From positions 124,001-188,000 of the forward strand of contig NZ_JABBYO010000004.1 in NCBI RefSeq assembly GCF_012958305.1: a stretch of DNA of 64,000 bases, in the 5' to 3' direction. Shown here piece by piece: positions 40,854 to 50,024 of the stretch; the first letter of the stretch is position 1, and each line of letters starts with the position of its first letter. The DNA is from Tautonia rosea (lineage in GTDB: Bacteria; Planctomycetota; Planctomycetia; Isosphaerales; Isosphaeraceae). The notes under the pieces are model-generated. The model was not told where the DNA came from, made no database searches, and saw only the letters and a program-made list of their open reading frames with translations. Both the position numbers and the translations under genes were made by a program.

Positions 40854-41906
40854 TCAGTTTTGGTCGGCCGAGACGACCTCGCCCCCGGCAACCGTCGAGA
40901 GCGCCATGTAGGGCTCCGGCGCGATCGTGTTCTTCAGGAAGCGGACGCTGCCATCGGCGAAGAGGAAGTTGGCGCCGCCCGGATGGAGGCTCCGGAAGTT
41001 CGGCAGGGTCTGGCCCGAGGAGGGTATGGCCGCTCCCCAGTGGTCGGAGTTCGTGGAATAGCCGCAGTCGTTCAGTGGATAGAAGAAACCCAGCCGGTCG
41101 GTCGTCGTACCGATGATGCCGCCGACGACATGCTCCGAGCCCCAGGAACGCCGACGTCCGTAAGCCATGAACATGAAGTTGTCGTAATGGTTCGCCTGGC
41201 TATAGAGATCCAGAGGAACGCAGACCCGGTCCTGGGCGAAGCCCTCGGCGACGAACGGGTTGGCCTCATTGCCTCCGGACGCCTCGCCGAAGGCGATCGT
41301 CTGGCTGAGACCGTCACGGATTTCGGAGATCTGGCTGAAGACGTCGATGCCGGAGACCCCGCGACGATTGCGGTTCAGGAAGGGAGGGGCAACGTAGTTG
41401 TCGGCCCCTCCGCTGAAGACGTAGTCGGTCACGGCCCCTCGGTTGATCATCCAGCCGCGGAAGGACATGCCGACCTGGCCGCCTCCGGTTCGGTTCGTCG
41501 GGCAAAGGAACAGACCGACCTGGGTGGCCATTCCGGTCGTCTGGGCCGCCGTCGACCAGCCGTAGAAGTGACCGAACCTCGGAGAGAAGCTCGACTGGTC
41601 GAAGTTGAAGACGTTGAAGAGCGTTTGCTGCTCGACATAGGGCAGCAGCGAATGGAACCCGGTGAAATTCATGTAGACCCGGCCGATGCCGCCGTGGATG
41701 GCGGCCGGCAAGACCTCCTGCGATGACTCGTAGTTGTGCAGCGCCAGGCCGATCTGCTTCAGGTTGTTCAGGCATTGGGCTCGCCGGGCGGCCTCTCGGG
41801 CGCTCTGGACGGCGGGCAATAGCAAGGCGATGAGCACACCGATGATGGCGATCACCACCAACAGTTCAATCAGGGTGAAGGCTCGGCGGGAGGTGGTCGG
41901 AAGCAT
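40854..41906 (-). CDS. DUF1559 prepilin-like protein
   Basis: 350 residues. N-terminal type IV prepilin signal [36 protein letters not shown] with the cleavable F-T-L-x-E site, then [17 protein letters not shown], the hallmark of the large planctomycete DUF1559 family. Near the C-terminus it has [17 protein letters not shown], the conserved H-x-G...DG segment. These are pseudopilin-like surface proteins of unknown function. The ATG at 41906 follows GAGGG. Two dyads that fit a Fur-type box lie 92 and 285 bases upstream. Confidence 0.93.
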   Translation of the reverse strand: MLPTTSRRAFTLIELLVVIAIIGVLIALLLPAVQSAREAARRAQCLNNLKQIGLALHNYESSQEVLPAAIHGGIGRVYMNFTGFHSLLPYVEQQTLFNVFNFDQSSFSPRFGHFYGWSTAAQTTGMATQVGLFLCPTNRTGGGQVGMSFRGWMINRGAVTDYVFSGGADNYVAPPFLNRNRRGVSGIDVFSQISEIRDGLSQTIAFGEASGGNEANPFVAEGFAQDRVCVPLDLYSQANHYDNFMFMAYGRRRSWGSEHVVGGIIGTTTDRLGFFYPLNDCGYSTNSDHWGAAIPSSGQTLPNFRSLHPGGANFLFADGSVRFLKNTIAPEPYMALSTVAGGEVVSADQN

Positions 41907-41997
41907 CAGGTCCCTCAAGGGTGGAATTGGGAAAGGCTTCTGCAACGACTCGGTGGGACCAGGACCGCGTCGCCTGCAATCAAGAATGGCGTGATAT

Positions 41998-42012
41998 TGA
42001 GACTCAGTCTCA
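41998..42012 (-). promoter_or_regulatory. Fur-type 7-1-7 dyad (proximal) before the DUF1559 gene
   Basis: TGAGACT-C-AGTCTCA is a perfect 7-1-7 inverted repeat that fits the TGAnAnT-n-AnTnTCA pattern of Fur boxes. It is 92 bases upstream of the DUF1559 start. Another dimeric regulator could use the same dyad. Confidence 0.5.
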
Positions 42013-42190
42013 TCGCGAGGGTTGCAAGCACGTCCAGCGTACGTCGAGGACATTGACCGAGAGATTCTCTCGATTTCCCGAAAAGGGCGTGAGGCGTTGG
42101 GCTTATTGGACCCTGGTGGTGTTTGTTCACCGCCAGGGTGGAGCCCCTTGAATCGGGATTCGATCGCGGCTTGGGTGATCGAAAAGAAAC

Positions 42191-42205
42191 TGAGACTCAA
42201 TCTCA
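42191..42205 (-). promoter_or_regulatory. Fur-type 7-1-7 dyad (distal), second copy
   Basis: TGAGACTCAATCTCA differs from the proximal copy at one base. The two lie 193 bases apart in a 593-base gap between the DUF1559 gene and glnA. The rest of the gap shows no gene; a T/G-rich stretch sits near 42255-42290. Confidence 0.45.
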
Positions 42206-42499
42206 GGAGAGACTAGCGGGAGTGATCGAGTGGTGTCAAGACGCTGCCAGGACAATTTCTTCTTTTTCCAAACGGTTTTTTGGGGGGGGCTGGGGCTCTC
42301 AGAAATCTAGGTGCTTGCGTTGGGCGGGTCGGATCGGGTATCTCATTGCTCCAAGCCAGGATCGAATCCAAACGGCATGGTTGCGCGCGGTGCGTTGTCG
42401 ACCGTGCAGGGAGAATGCCACGCTTTTCGAAAATAACCGTCCCCAACTTCAAGACCGACCCGCTCCTCTCCCCTCTCTCTCACGGAGTCCCTCCCAGCG

Positions 42500-43921
42500 A
42501 TGGCTATGACCCCCGCCGACGTTCAGAAGATGGCCAAGGACGCCGGTATCCAGATTGTGGACCTGCGGTTCATCGACCTGCCCGGCATCTGGCAGCACTT
42601 CTCGATCCCGGTGCGCAACCTCACCGACGACCTGTTCGAGGACGGCCTGGGATTCGACGGTTCGAGCATCCGTGGCTACCAGCAGATTCAGGAAAGCGAC
42701 ATGCTGCTGCGGCCGGATCCGAGCACCGCGAAGCTCGATCCGTTCATGGCCGCGCCGACCTTGAGCCTGATCTGCAACGTGTACGACCCGGTAACGCTTG
42801 AGCCGTACAACCGCGACCCGCGTTACATCGCCCGCAAGGCCGAGGAGTACCTGAAGACGACCGGCATTGCCGACGTCAGCTACTGGGGTCCCGAGGCCGA
42901 GTTCTTTGTTTTTGACGACGTGCGCTACGAGCAATCGTCCAGCACCGGGTTCTACAAGATCGACTCGAAGGAAGCGATCTGGAACTCAGGCAAGGACGAA
43001 GGGCCGAACCTCGGCTACAAGCTGCGGCACAAGGAAGGGTACTTCCCCGTACCGCCGGCCGATACGTTGCAGAACGTGCGCTCCGAGATGATTCTGGTGA
43101 TGGAGGAGCTGGGCATTCCGATCGACTTGCACCACCACGAGGTCGGCACCGCCGGCCAGTGCGAGATCGGCATGCGGTTCGACACCTTGCGGGAGATGGC
43201 CGACAAGGTCCTCTACTACAAGTACGTCATCAAGAATGTGGCTCGGAAGCACGGCAAGACCGCGACGTTCATGCCCAAGCCGATGTTTGGCGACAACGGC
43301 TCGGGAATGCACACGCACCAGAGCCTTTGGAAGGACGGCACGAACCTCTTCTTCGACGAGACGAAGTACGCCGGCCTTTCGGACACGGCCCGCTACTACA
43401 TTGGCGGCCTGTTGAAGCACGCCGACAGCTTGCTGGCCCTGACGAACCCGACGACCAACTCGTACCGCCGGCTCGTCCCGGGTTACGAGGCCCCGGTCAA
43501 CCTGGTGTATAGCCAGCGGAACCGCTCGGCCGCGATCCGGATTCCGCTCTACAGCAAGAGCGCCAAGGGCAAGCGGATCGAGTTCCGCTGCCCCGACCCG
43601 TCGTGCAACCCGTACCTCGCCTTCCCGGCGTTGTTGATGGCCGGGCTCGACGGCATCCAGAACAAGATCGATCCGGGCGAGCCGATGGACCGCGACCTTT
43701 ACGACCTCGAACCCGAAGAGGCCGTGAAGATCAAGAGCACCCCGCACTCTCTGGCAGACGCACTCAACAGCCTGGAGAAGGATCACGACTTCCTGCTCAA
43801 GGGAGACGTGTTCACCCCCGACGTGATCGAGACCTGGATCAGCTACAAGCGCGAGCGGGAACTCCAACAGGTCAACCTTCGACCCGTTCCTTACGAGTTC
43901 TACCTCTACTACGACATTTGA
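42500..43921 (+). CDS. glnA: Type I glutamine synthetase
   Basis: GlnA of 473 residues makes glutamine from glutamate, ammonia and ATP as a dodecamer. Seen: [13 protein letters not shown] near residue 53, metal-binding [48 protein letters not shown] (ATP-binding region) and [14 protein letters not shown]. Tyr401 in [10 protein letters not shown] corresponds to the adenylylated Tyr397 of enterobacterial GSI-beta, so covalent control is likely. GGAG lies 13 bases before the ATG. The gene is alone and ends at a strong hairpin. Confidence 0.97.
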   Translation: MAMTPADVQKMAKDAGIQIVDLRFIDLPGIWQHFSIPVRNLTDDLFEDGLGFDGSSIRGYQQIQESDMLLRPDPSTAKLDPFMAAPTLSLICNVYDPVTLEPYNRDPRYIARKAEEYLKTTGIADVSYWGPEAEFFVFDDVRYEQSSSTGFYKIDSKEAIWNSGKDEGPNLGYKLRHKEGYFPVPPADTLQNVRSEMILVMEELGIPIDLHHHEVGTAGQCEIGMRFDTLREMADKVLYYKYVIKNVARKHGKTATFMPKPMFGDNGSGMHTHQSLWKDGTNLFFDETKYAGLSDTARYYIGGLLKHADSLLALTNPTTNSYRRLVPGYEAPVNLVYSQRNRSAAIRIPLYSKSAKGKRIEFRCPDPSCNPYLAFPALLMAGLDGIQNKIDPGEPMDRDLYDLEPEEAVKIKSTPHSLADALNSLEKDHDFLLKGDVFTPDVIETWISYKRERELQQVNLRPVPYEFYLYYDI

Positions 43922-44006
43922 TCGCAAGGCCGTCCGCGCTTGCTTGCTCCCCGGCCGATGGCAATCGAGCCCTCGGCCGGGCGATCCGCGTGTCGTGACC
44001 AGAACG

Positions 44007-44055
44007 CAACGGCCCGGCTTCGATTCCCCCCAACAGGATCGAAGCCGGGCCGTTG
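44007..44055. terminator. Strong hairpin terminator after glnA
   Basis: An 18-bp perfect stem, CAACGGCCCGGCTTCGAT with its exact complement at 44038-44055, around a 13-base loop. It lies between convergent glnA and the metal-binding lipoprotein gene. Confidence 0.82.
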
Positions 44056-44165
44056 TTCGTTCGTGCGTTGCATCGGCCGGTGAAAGAGTCAGGGAAATGG
44101 GGGACAGGCACCTCGCGGAGCCAGTCCCCATTTCCCTGCCCCTCCACAGACAAACGAAAGACGCT

Positions 44166-44579
44166 TTAGCGAGGGCCGCCCATCGCGGGAAGTTCGGGAC
44201 CGCCCTGGGGAACCTTGGCGAGATAGGTGTCGGGGTCGTCCTCGACCGATCCCTGGCAGCCGGCGCAGCAGACAAAGACGTCTCGGTTCTTGACCGTGAC
44301 CTTGATGGGCACGCCCATCGAGCCGAGCGGTTCGTCCGACACGGGGCACATCTTCTGGACCAGGGCGAGCTCGGCATCGGCTTCCGGAAGCTGGCGGATC
44401 GTCTCGATTTGCTCGGCGGTTAGCTCGCCCTCGGCGGGCTCGGCTGTCTCTGCGGCAGGGGCGTCGGGCATGTCCGTCGTCGCGGCCGGTTCGACCGGAG
44501 CCTCCTCGGTCGGGCCGCATCCCGCGACCAGGGCGAACATCAGGGCCAAAGCAGCCCAGGGGGCAATCAGACGGGTCAT
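44166..44579 (-). CDS. Lipoprotein with heavy-metal-binding (CPxxxxxLGSMG...CCxxC) domain
   Basis: 137 residues. Signal segment LALMFALVAGC with lipid-modified Cys21, then an acidic Ala/Pro/Glu/Thr linker. The C-terminal domain (about 75-125) has MCPVSDEPLGSMGVPIKVTVKNRDVFVCCAGCQ, similar to the metal-binding modules attached to copper/zinc efflux adaptors and to YHS-like domains. Cys in CPVS and in CCAGC are the probable ligands. Metal and partner are not known. The ATG at 44579 begins the signal segment; an upstream in-frame start at 44636 is less likely. Confidence 0.8.
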   Translation of the reverse strand: MTRLIAPWAALALMFALVAGCGPTEEAPVEPAATTDMPDAPAAETAEPAEGELTAEQIETIRQLPEADAELALVQKMCPVSDEPLGSMGVPIKVTVKNRDVFVCCAGCQGSVEDDPDTYLAKVPQGGPELPAMGGPR

Positions 44580-44757
44580 TAGTGCGAGTTCCTTCGTTGG
44601 CAATTGTGTTTCACGGGGGATTGCTCTCGGAGACACTCCCGAGGTTCAAGTTCCGCGTGGACAACTTCTTCCAACGATTGTAGCGCCAAGGGACGTGTGA
44701 GACTAGCCTTCAGTTGGTGCAGGCGTTGAGTCCCTCGGCAAGCGGCCGAAGCTCGGC

Positions 44758-47700
44758 TCAACGACCAAGGATTCGCCGGCTGGCAGAGGCTTTGCTGAGG
44801 ATCTGGGTTTCGTCGAGCGGGTTACGAGGATGCTGAGAGAGGCAGTTGGGGATCGCGACCTTGATGGGAGCTTTGAGGCCAAGATCTGCATTGTGAACAT
44901 AAAAGCGTCCCTTTGGGAGTTGTGCGACGTCGTTGCCGCCGCCGCCCCGCAGAGAGATTTGCTCCTGGATGACGTCGAGGGCCGTCGGTGAACTGGCCTT
45001 GCCGTAGAGGTGGGTGGAACAGTTGCCGATAATTTTATTGTCGATGTCCTTGGGATTCTGAGTGGCGAAGACCAGACCAAGTCCGTACTTGCGGGCCTGA
45101 GCGGTCAGGCGAATCAGGCTATCCTTGCATGACGATGCCTTGACAGAAGGGACGAAGTCTCTGGCCTCGTCGAGTACGAGCAGGCCGCGAAGTGGTCGAG
45201 AGCCGGGGTTCGGGTTCAGCTTGATCCAGGAGAAGAGGGTCATGGCGAGCTGATTGAGGAAGTGGCGCTGTGCGTCGAGATGGGCAAGGCCAATGAAATT
45301 GAGGACGGAGATACGGACCTTCTCAGAGGGGTGATCGTCGCCGAACAGAACGGCTGGGTCGAGCGGGGTGCCCTGGGATCGCAGGAGGGGGTTGGTGGCG
45401 ATCGCGACCCTGAGGGCGTCGGCCATCTCGATTCCCAGATCGGCCTCGCGGTTCAGTCCCAGCCCGCCATCGATCGGGAGATCCTGTAAGAGTGCGATAA
45501 AGGCTTCGAGCCGCCCGCCCCCCTGAGCGGCGAAATTCCGGAGCCAGTGATAGAGGATGCCTCGCATGTTCCTGGCTTTCAGAGTGTTCCCGGGGCATAC
45601 GATCGGTTCGAGCGCGGCGGCGGCCATAGCGACGGCGCTTTCGAGTTCGTCCGGGTTGTCGGCGACGGCGGCGAGGTCGGGGAGCGGTTCGAAGGCGACG
45701 GGATTGCCGGACTCCTTGCCGGGGGTCCAGAGGACGACCTCGGTGGATTGATGGTAGCGATTGGCCCGGTCGGGGTCGTCGGGACGCCAGCCTTCGGGAG
45801 GTGACGGCCAGCGTTGGTCAAGAGCGGCCAGGTCGTTGGCACAATCGATGACGATTGACGGGATGCCCGCCAGGGCGGCCTCCTCAACGAGCCGCTTGAC
45901 GAGGACTGTTTTCCCTGAACCTGCGCCGGCGAGGATGACCGTATGCTTGGAGAGGCTCCCGAGCGCTATCGTCACCGGATCGGTCGTCGAATCCCCCTGC
46001 ACACGCCAGCCGAGCGGGATGGTGTCGGTGGCCATTTGCTGCTTCGAGCTGGGAGGTTTCGGCTCTGGAACGCGAGCATGGGACGAAACGGTGGTTGAGT
46101 CAGGCCTGGATTGGGAACACCTGCCATTCTCTGTTGCTGAGATGAGCGGTGTTCCTGGAATCTTGGGTGGGATTCTCTGGGCTGGAGTGTCGAGGGGCTT
46201 GGATGGTTCAGGTGAGGATTCCTTGGAAACGGGGATGCCGAGAAGAAGTGGGCTTGGCACAAGTTTCTTGATCAGATCAAGAGAGGAGAGGGGCTTGCGG
46301 CTCTGGAGCCAGGGTCGGAAGTGTTCGACTCCTTTGCGTTTGAGCTGATGAAGTGCGGCCAGGGTGCGGAGGTCGTTCTCGGTCGGCTTGAGGAATTTTC
46401 CGCCGGTCGTTTCGAACGACTCGGTTAATTTGGTGGTTTTTTCTCCTCCGGGGAAGGGATGGGTGCGGATGATTCGCAGGTGGCGGAATGGGAGATCGCG
46501 ATCGATGCCCGATTGGGTCATGGCGAGCTGAAGGCGTGATTGGTAGGCGATTGCACGTTCATGTTGAATCACACGCATGCAAAAGTGTTCTTCTCGGCCA
46601 TTTTCGTTTTGAAAGATCAGTCGTAAGCGGGCGTGGAGCGGTTTGGTGGTTTTGCCGCCAGCGAAGTCGGTGTCAATGATCGTGTCGACCTCGGGTGGCC
46701 AACCTGGCTCGCGCTCCCAGAGCAAGCACTGGAGCGCCGTCTGGAACAAGGGGGCAAGGGATTCGTCGTCGGTGAGGGAGCGGAGGTTGATGGTCGAGCA
46801 AGCTTGAGCAAAGTGATCGTCAATCTGTTTCAGGTCGTCTGGGGGTTCGACAGAATTGGACCATTGGCCGAGGTCGGTGATTTCTGCAAGGCTCTCGGAA
46901 TGCAACAGAGCAATCCGGCATTGTTCACATTTTTGAAGAACTTCGCGGGGGGTGCTTGCGCCAACTGAAGCGAAGGCTTTGGGATGGAAGGGCCAGGAGT
47001 CGCCGGGTGAGGGAGTGTAGCCGACGGTCTGGAAGGCGAGGGAAAGGCGGCTGCGGACGATGGCCTCGTTGATGGCTGCGGATGGGGCGACGTCGAGGCG
47101 TCTGGGGGGTTCGAAGCGGTCAATCGCGGAAAGGAGGACGGTCTGTTCCAGGTGTTTCCAGGTGGCCTCAATACAACTGACGATGGCGAGGGTTCGGCGG
47201 GTCGTGTCTCGGATGGCGCCGAGACCGCTGCCGATGTGTGAGATGATGGCGCGGGCCTTGTTGAATCCTTCGGGGGATTCGTCGGAGCGTTCTCGATAGG
47301 CGAGTTCGGTGACGATGGGATCGAGCTGATCGAAGGCCAGGACGGTGGGACCGCAGAGGCTCATGATCCAGGAGATGGCTTCGACGATCTTTTTCGGCTC
47401 CTCGCGATCGGTGGTGTAGCCGAGGGGGGTGCGTTCCTCGGGGTCGAGGGGTTGAGACTGGAGCCAGGTCATCCCGAGGTTGACGATGTGGAAGTCGGTC
47501 GAGTTGAGACAGGCGAGCGCTCGAATCGTATTTTGATATTTGAGGATTTCTTGCGGGTAGACTTTGTGGAGGACCGTGAGGATCTTCTGGATGTCGTTCT
47601 TCAGGTTGGCCGAGGGGCGATCGGCCATGAGCTTGAGGACCTCGCTGACGGGCTTATCGGGTCCGAGTCGGCTGATCAAATTGCGCAGCAGGCATTGATG

Positions 47701-48102
47701 CTGAAAGGTCTCGTCTTCGTAGGGGACCTGGAGGGAGAGGACATAGCCCTGGAGGACGGTTTCCCAGAAGTCTCGGACGTCGGTCATGTCGACCAGGACG
47801 AATCCGGCGCGTCGATGGGCGGCCTTGCGACGGAACGATCCGAGCAGGTGGGTTTTCCCAGTGCCCGCGCTGCCGGTGATGACCCAGCCGAGTGGAGAGT
47901 GTGACAGCTTTGAGTGGGCGATCGCGTCGATCTTGGCGGTGAATTCGCGGCGAAGGTTCTCATGCAAACCGGGGACATCACTCTCCGAATCGCGCCAGAT
48001 ACTGGATAGGTGCATGGCCCAGTCGAAGTCGACCTGGCGGAGGACGTCGCGTTTTTTCTGTTGGAGGGGAGACTCGGCCGTCGCGGTTGCGGGGGTGGTC
48101 AT
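44758..48102 (-). CDS. Dual-ATPase protein: N-terminal AAA plus C-terminal HerA/FtsK-like translocase
   Basis: 1114 residues. N-terminal AAA NTPase: Walker A GSAGTGKT at 77-84, Walker B VLAFDQLD at 254-261. A middle region (300-690) has no recognised fold and ends in a Pro/Ser-rich linker. The C-terminal HerA/VirB4/FtsK-type ATPase has Walker A GAGSGKT at 726-732, Walker B LLVLDEARD at 974-982 and VFATQNPKDI, the usual polar motif after Walker B. HerA-type ATPases pump DNA and often work with nucleases. The ATG overlaps the stop of the winged-helix gene (ATGA). It is the last gene of the unit. Similar proteins occur in defence islands; this exact arrangement was not recognised. Confidence 0.88.
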   Translation of the reverse strand: MTTPATATAESPLQQKKRDVLRQVDFDWAMHLSSIWRDSESDVPGLHENLRREFTAKIDAIAHSKLSHSPLGWVITGSAGTGKTHLLGSFRRKAAHRRAGFVLVDMTDVRDFWETVLQGYVLSLQVPYEDETFQHQCLLRNLISRLGPDKPVSEVLKLMADRPSANLKNDIQKILTVLHKVYPQEILKYQNTIRALACLNSTDFHIVNLGMTWLQSQPLDPEERTPLGYTTDREEPKKIVEAISWIMSLCGPTVLAFDQLDPIVTELAYRERSDESPEGFNKARAIISHIGSGLGAIRDTTRRTLAIVSCIEATWKHLEQTVLLSAIDRFEPPRRLDVAPSAAINEAIVRSRLSLAFQTVGYTPSPGDSWPFHPKAFASVGASTPREVLQKCEQCRIALLHSESLAEITDLGQWSNSVEPPDDLKQIDDHFAQACSTINLRSLTDDESLAPLFQTALQCLLWEREPGWPPEVDTIIDTDFAGGKTTKPLHARLRLIFQNENGREEHFCMRVIQHERAIAYQSRLQLAMTQSGIDRDLPFRHLRIIRTHPFPGGEKTTKLTESFETTGGKFLKPTENDLRTLAALHQLKRKGVEHFRPWLQSRKPLSSLDLIKKLVPSPLLLGIPVSKESSPEPSKPLDTPAQRIPPKIPGTPLISATENGRCSQSRPDSTTVSSHARVPEPKPPSSKQQMATDTIPLGWRVQGDSTTDPVTIALGSLSKHTVILAGAGSGKTVLVKRLVEEAALAGIPSIVIDCANDLAALDQRWPSPPEGWRPDDPDRANRYHQSTEVVLWTPGKESGNPVAFEPLPDLAAVADNPDELESAVAMAAAALEPIVCPGNTLKARNMRGILYHWLRNFAAQGGGRLEAFIALLQDLPIDGGLGLNREADLGIEMADALRVAIATNPLLRSQGTPLDPAVLFGDDHPSEKVRISVLNFIGLAHLDAQRHFLNQLAMTLFSWIKLNPNPGSRPLRGLLVLDEARDFVPSVKASSCKDSLIRLTAQARKYGLGLVFATQNPKDIDNKIIGNCSTHLYGKASSPTALDVIQEQISLRGGGGNDVAQLPKGRFYVHNADLGLKAPIKVAIPNCLSQHPRNPLDETQILSKASASRRILGR

Positions 48103-48791
48103 GACCCCTGTCCTCCCAGATAAATGACGTGACGGGGATCACCGGCGGGAGTCAGCAGGACGGCCTCGCGGTCGCGCTCGTGAATCTCAAGAGGGTTGTC
48201 GAGCCGGTAGAGTGCGGCCTGGCCGCTGGTTGCCAGTTGAAGAAGGGTGTTGTCGAGCGCGGAGCGAGGGATATCGGCCAGCGCCTCGCGCAGATCGGCC
48301 AACCGAACGCGGACGTTGAGTCGACCGCCGGAGAGCCGGTTGTAGGCGTCGAGGATGCGTTGCGTGAGGGCGATCGTTGGGGGGGGAGTGCCGTTCCGTT
48401 GAGGATCAGCGGTGGGTTCAGAGGGAGGGTTCGACTGGGGTTTGAGGCGGAAGAAGTCGGCGAGGCTCAGGTTGTGGGCTGTCAAGAAGCGGTCGAGCTG
48501 GGCGAGAAAGCCCTGCAACACGGGGACGACGTTGGCGCGGGAAGAAAGAGGGGCGGTGGTGTGTTCGGCGAGGTAATTCCAGCCTTTCTCTGAAATGGAG
48601 ATATGAAGGATACCGCGACCGCCTGTTGGTGGTTTTCGTGTTTCTTCTTCCGTGAACCCTGCCGCTTTGAGTCGTTTGCGGACCTTGGGGTCGACCTTGG
48701 GCTTGTCGAGTCCGTTCAGTGGAGATTCGCCACCGATGACCGCGAGGCGCCAGAGGAGGGCTCGGTCGCTCGGTTCCGGTGCATAGCTCAT
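48099..48791 (-). CDS. Winged-helix-like middle protein of the ATPase-nuclease unit
   Basis: 230 residues. An N-terminal helix-turn-helix-like region (residues 8-80, RALLWRLAVIGGESPLN ... HISISEKGWNYLAEH) is followed by a helix (90-115, VLQGFLAQLDRFLTAHNLSLADFF), a Pro/Ser/Thr linker (117-140) and a second winged-helix-like region (140-228, RILDAYNRLSGGRLNVRVRLADLREAL ... TSGQAALYRLDN). The folds are judged by eye. It may bind DNA or connect the nuclease and the ATPase. It overlaps both neighbours by four bases. No named family was recognised. Confidence 0.8.
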   Translation of the reverse strand: MSYAPEPSDRALLWRLAVIGGESPLNGLDKPKVDPKVRKRLKAAGFTEEETRKPPTGGRGILHISISEKGWNYLAEHTTAPLSSRANVVPVLQGFLAQLDRFLTAHNLSLADFFRLKPQSNPPSEPTADPQRNGTPPPTIALTQRILDAYNRLSGGRLNVRVRLADLREALADIPRSALDNTLLQLATSGQAALYRLDNPLEIHERDREAVLLTPAGDPRHVIYLGGQGS

Positions 48792-49930
48792 TCCTGGGTC
48801 CTCCTGGGCGATTGCTGAGATTGGCGGAATCGGACGACGTCGCGGATCTTGTCGAGGGCGAGAGAGCTGTCTTGAACAACCTCATCGTGAGGGAGACGGA
48901 GGACGAGGAAGCCGCTGATGAGCAGGTGGTAATCGCGGTCGCGGTCAGTAGCAAAGGAGGCGCGGGACGAATGGAAGCTGTAGCCGTCGATCTCGACGAC
49001 CACCTTGCCCTCGGGCCAGAGCAGATCGACGAGAAAGGACTGGCCGCGGCGGGACTGGACACGGGCGTTGTGTCGGAAGAGTGGGCCGAGGTCCGGGTCG
49101 GACGCGAGGAGGGCGGCGAGCTTCAGCTCTCCGAGGCTGTACGGGTGCGGGCGGCCGACGACCGGCCAGACGCGGTGAGCTTGTTCGTCGTCGGTCGGAA
49201 GATGGCCGGTCGGAGGCTCAGGGGGAGGAATTCGGAGGGGGCGGAAGTTGATCGAGGCCAGCTCGCTGGAGTCCGCGATGGCCTCGGGGATGACGACCAG
49301 GACCCTCGCGGCGGTTTCACGGGCCAGCCATTCGGCACAGCGGGTGAGGCCAAGGAGTCGGCCCGTTTCGGGCGTCTGGTCACCGATGCCGAGCGCGATG
49401 ACCAGGTTGCTCGGGGCGATGGCCTGGGCAAGCTGCCTGGCCTGGAGAGCGGGGGCGAATTCCGGGAGGGTCGGCAGTTGCCGGTCCCGACAGCGCGCTG
49501 CGGCTTTACGGAACCAGGGCAGGACGAACTCTCGTCGAGGCGCATCGGTCAGGATCGGCCCGGAGGCCATCAGCCGATGCCAGGAGAGGGCGGCGGGTCC
49601 GTCGTCCTGAAGCGGGATCGTCCCCGCGTACCAGGAGGGCCAGAGCGCCAGGGCGACCTCGGCCAGATCGGCGATGGCTGCGTCGAGGATTTCAGAGGGG
49701 CCGGGAATCGGGTCGAGGATCACCGAGACGACGCGGGAGTCGCTGGGATCGGGGAGCGATTCGCGCAAGGTCGCCAGCGCATCCGAAATGCTGTCGGCCA
49801 AGAGCAAGCGGGCCTGGCCGTCAGCCATCGCGGCGATCAGGTCGAGCCGAGAGGCGGGCATGGAGGACGCATCTCGATGGGAGGACTCGTCAGGATTGCC
49901 CCCAAAATCGACCAACCTCCAGAGCCACAC
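48788..49930 (-). CDS. DUF559 (Vsr-like) endonuclease fused to an uncharacterised N-terminal region
   Basis: 380 residues from the GTG at 49930. The C-terminal 110 residues are a DUF559 restriction-endonuclease-like domain: SLGELKLAALLASDP, then FLVDLLWPEGKVVVEIDGYSFHSSR with Asp302, Glu313 and Asp315 as probable metal ligands, and RDRDYHLLISGFLVLRLP. The first 260 residues are helical and Rossmann-like in part (NLVIALGIGDQ, VLVVIPEAIAD) and not recognised. No ribosome site is obvious, and an ATG at 49861 is an alternative start. It is the first gene of the three and overlaps the next as ATGA. Such nucleases usually cut DNA, but no target can be inferred. Confidence 0.85.
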   Translation of the reverse strand: MWLWRLVDFGGNPDESSHRDASSMPASRLDLIAAMADGQARLLLADSISDALATLRESLPDPSDSRVVSVILDPIPGPSEILDAAIADLAEVALALWPSWYAGTIPLQDDGPAALSWHRLMASGPILTDAPRREFVLPWFRKAAARCRDRQLPTLPEFAPALQARQLAQAIAPSNLVIALGIGDQTPETGRLLGLTRCAEWLARETAARVLVVIPEAIADSSELASINFRPLRIPPPEPPTGHLPTDDEQAHRVWPVVGRPHPYSLGELKLAALLASDPDLGPLFRHNARVQSRRGQSFLVDLLWPEGKVVVEIDGYSFHSSRASFATDRDRDYHLLISGFLVLRLPHDEVVQDSSLALDKIRDVVRFRQSQQSPRRTQE

Positions 49931-50024
49931 GGCCCGTTGGCGAAGGGCAATCCTGTTCGTTCATGCCTCCGAGTGTGCATCCGTTCCTGGACCATTGCAA
50001 GAGGGTCCATCCGGAGTCTGGTCG

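Noticed and set aside
43922-44165. Hairpin after glnA considered as an RNA gene or riboswitch
   Set aside because: It is a simple perfect stem between convergent genes, best explained as a terminator.
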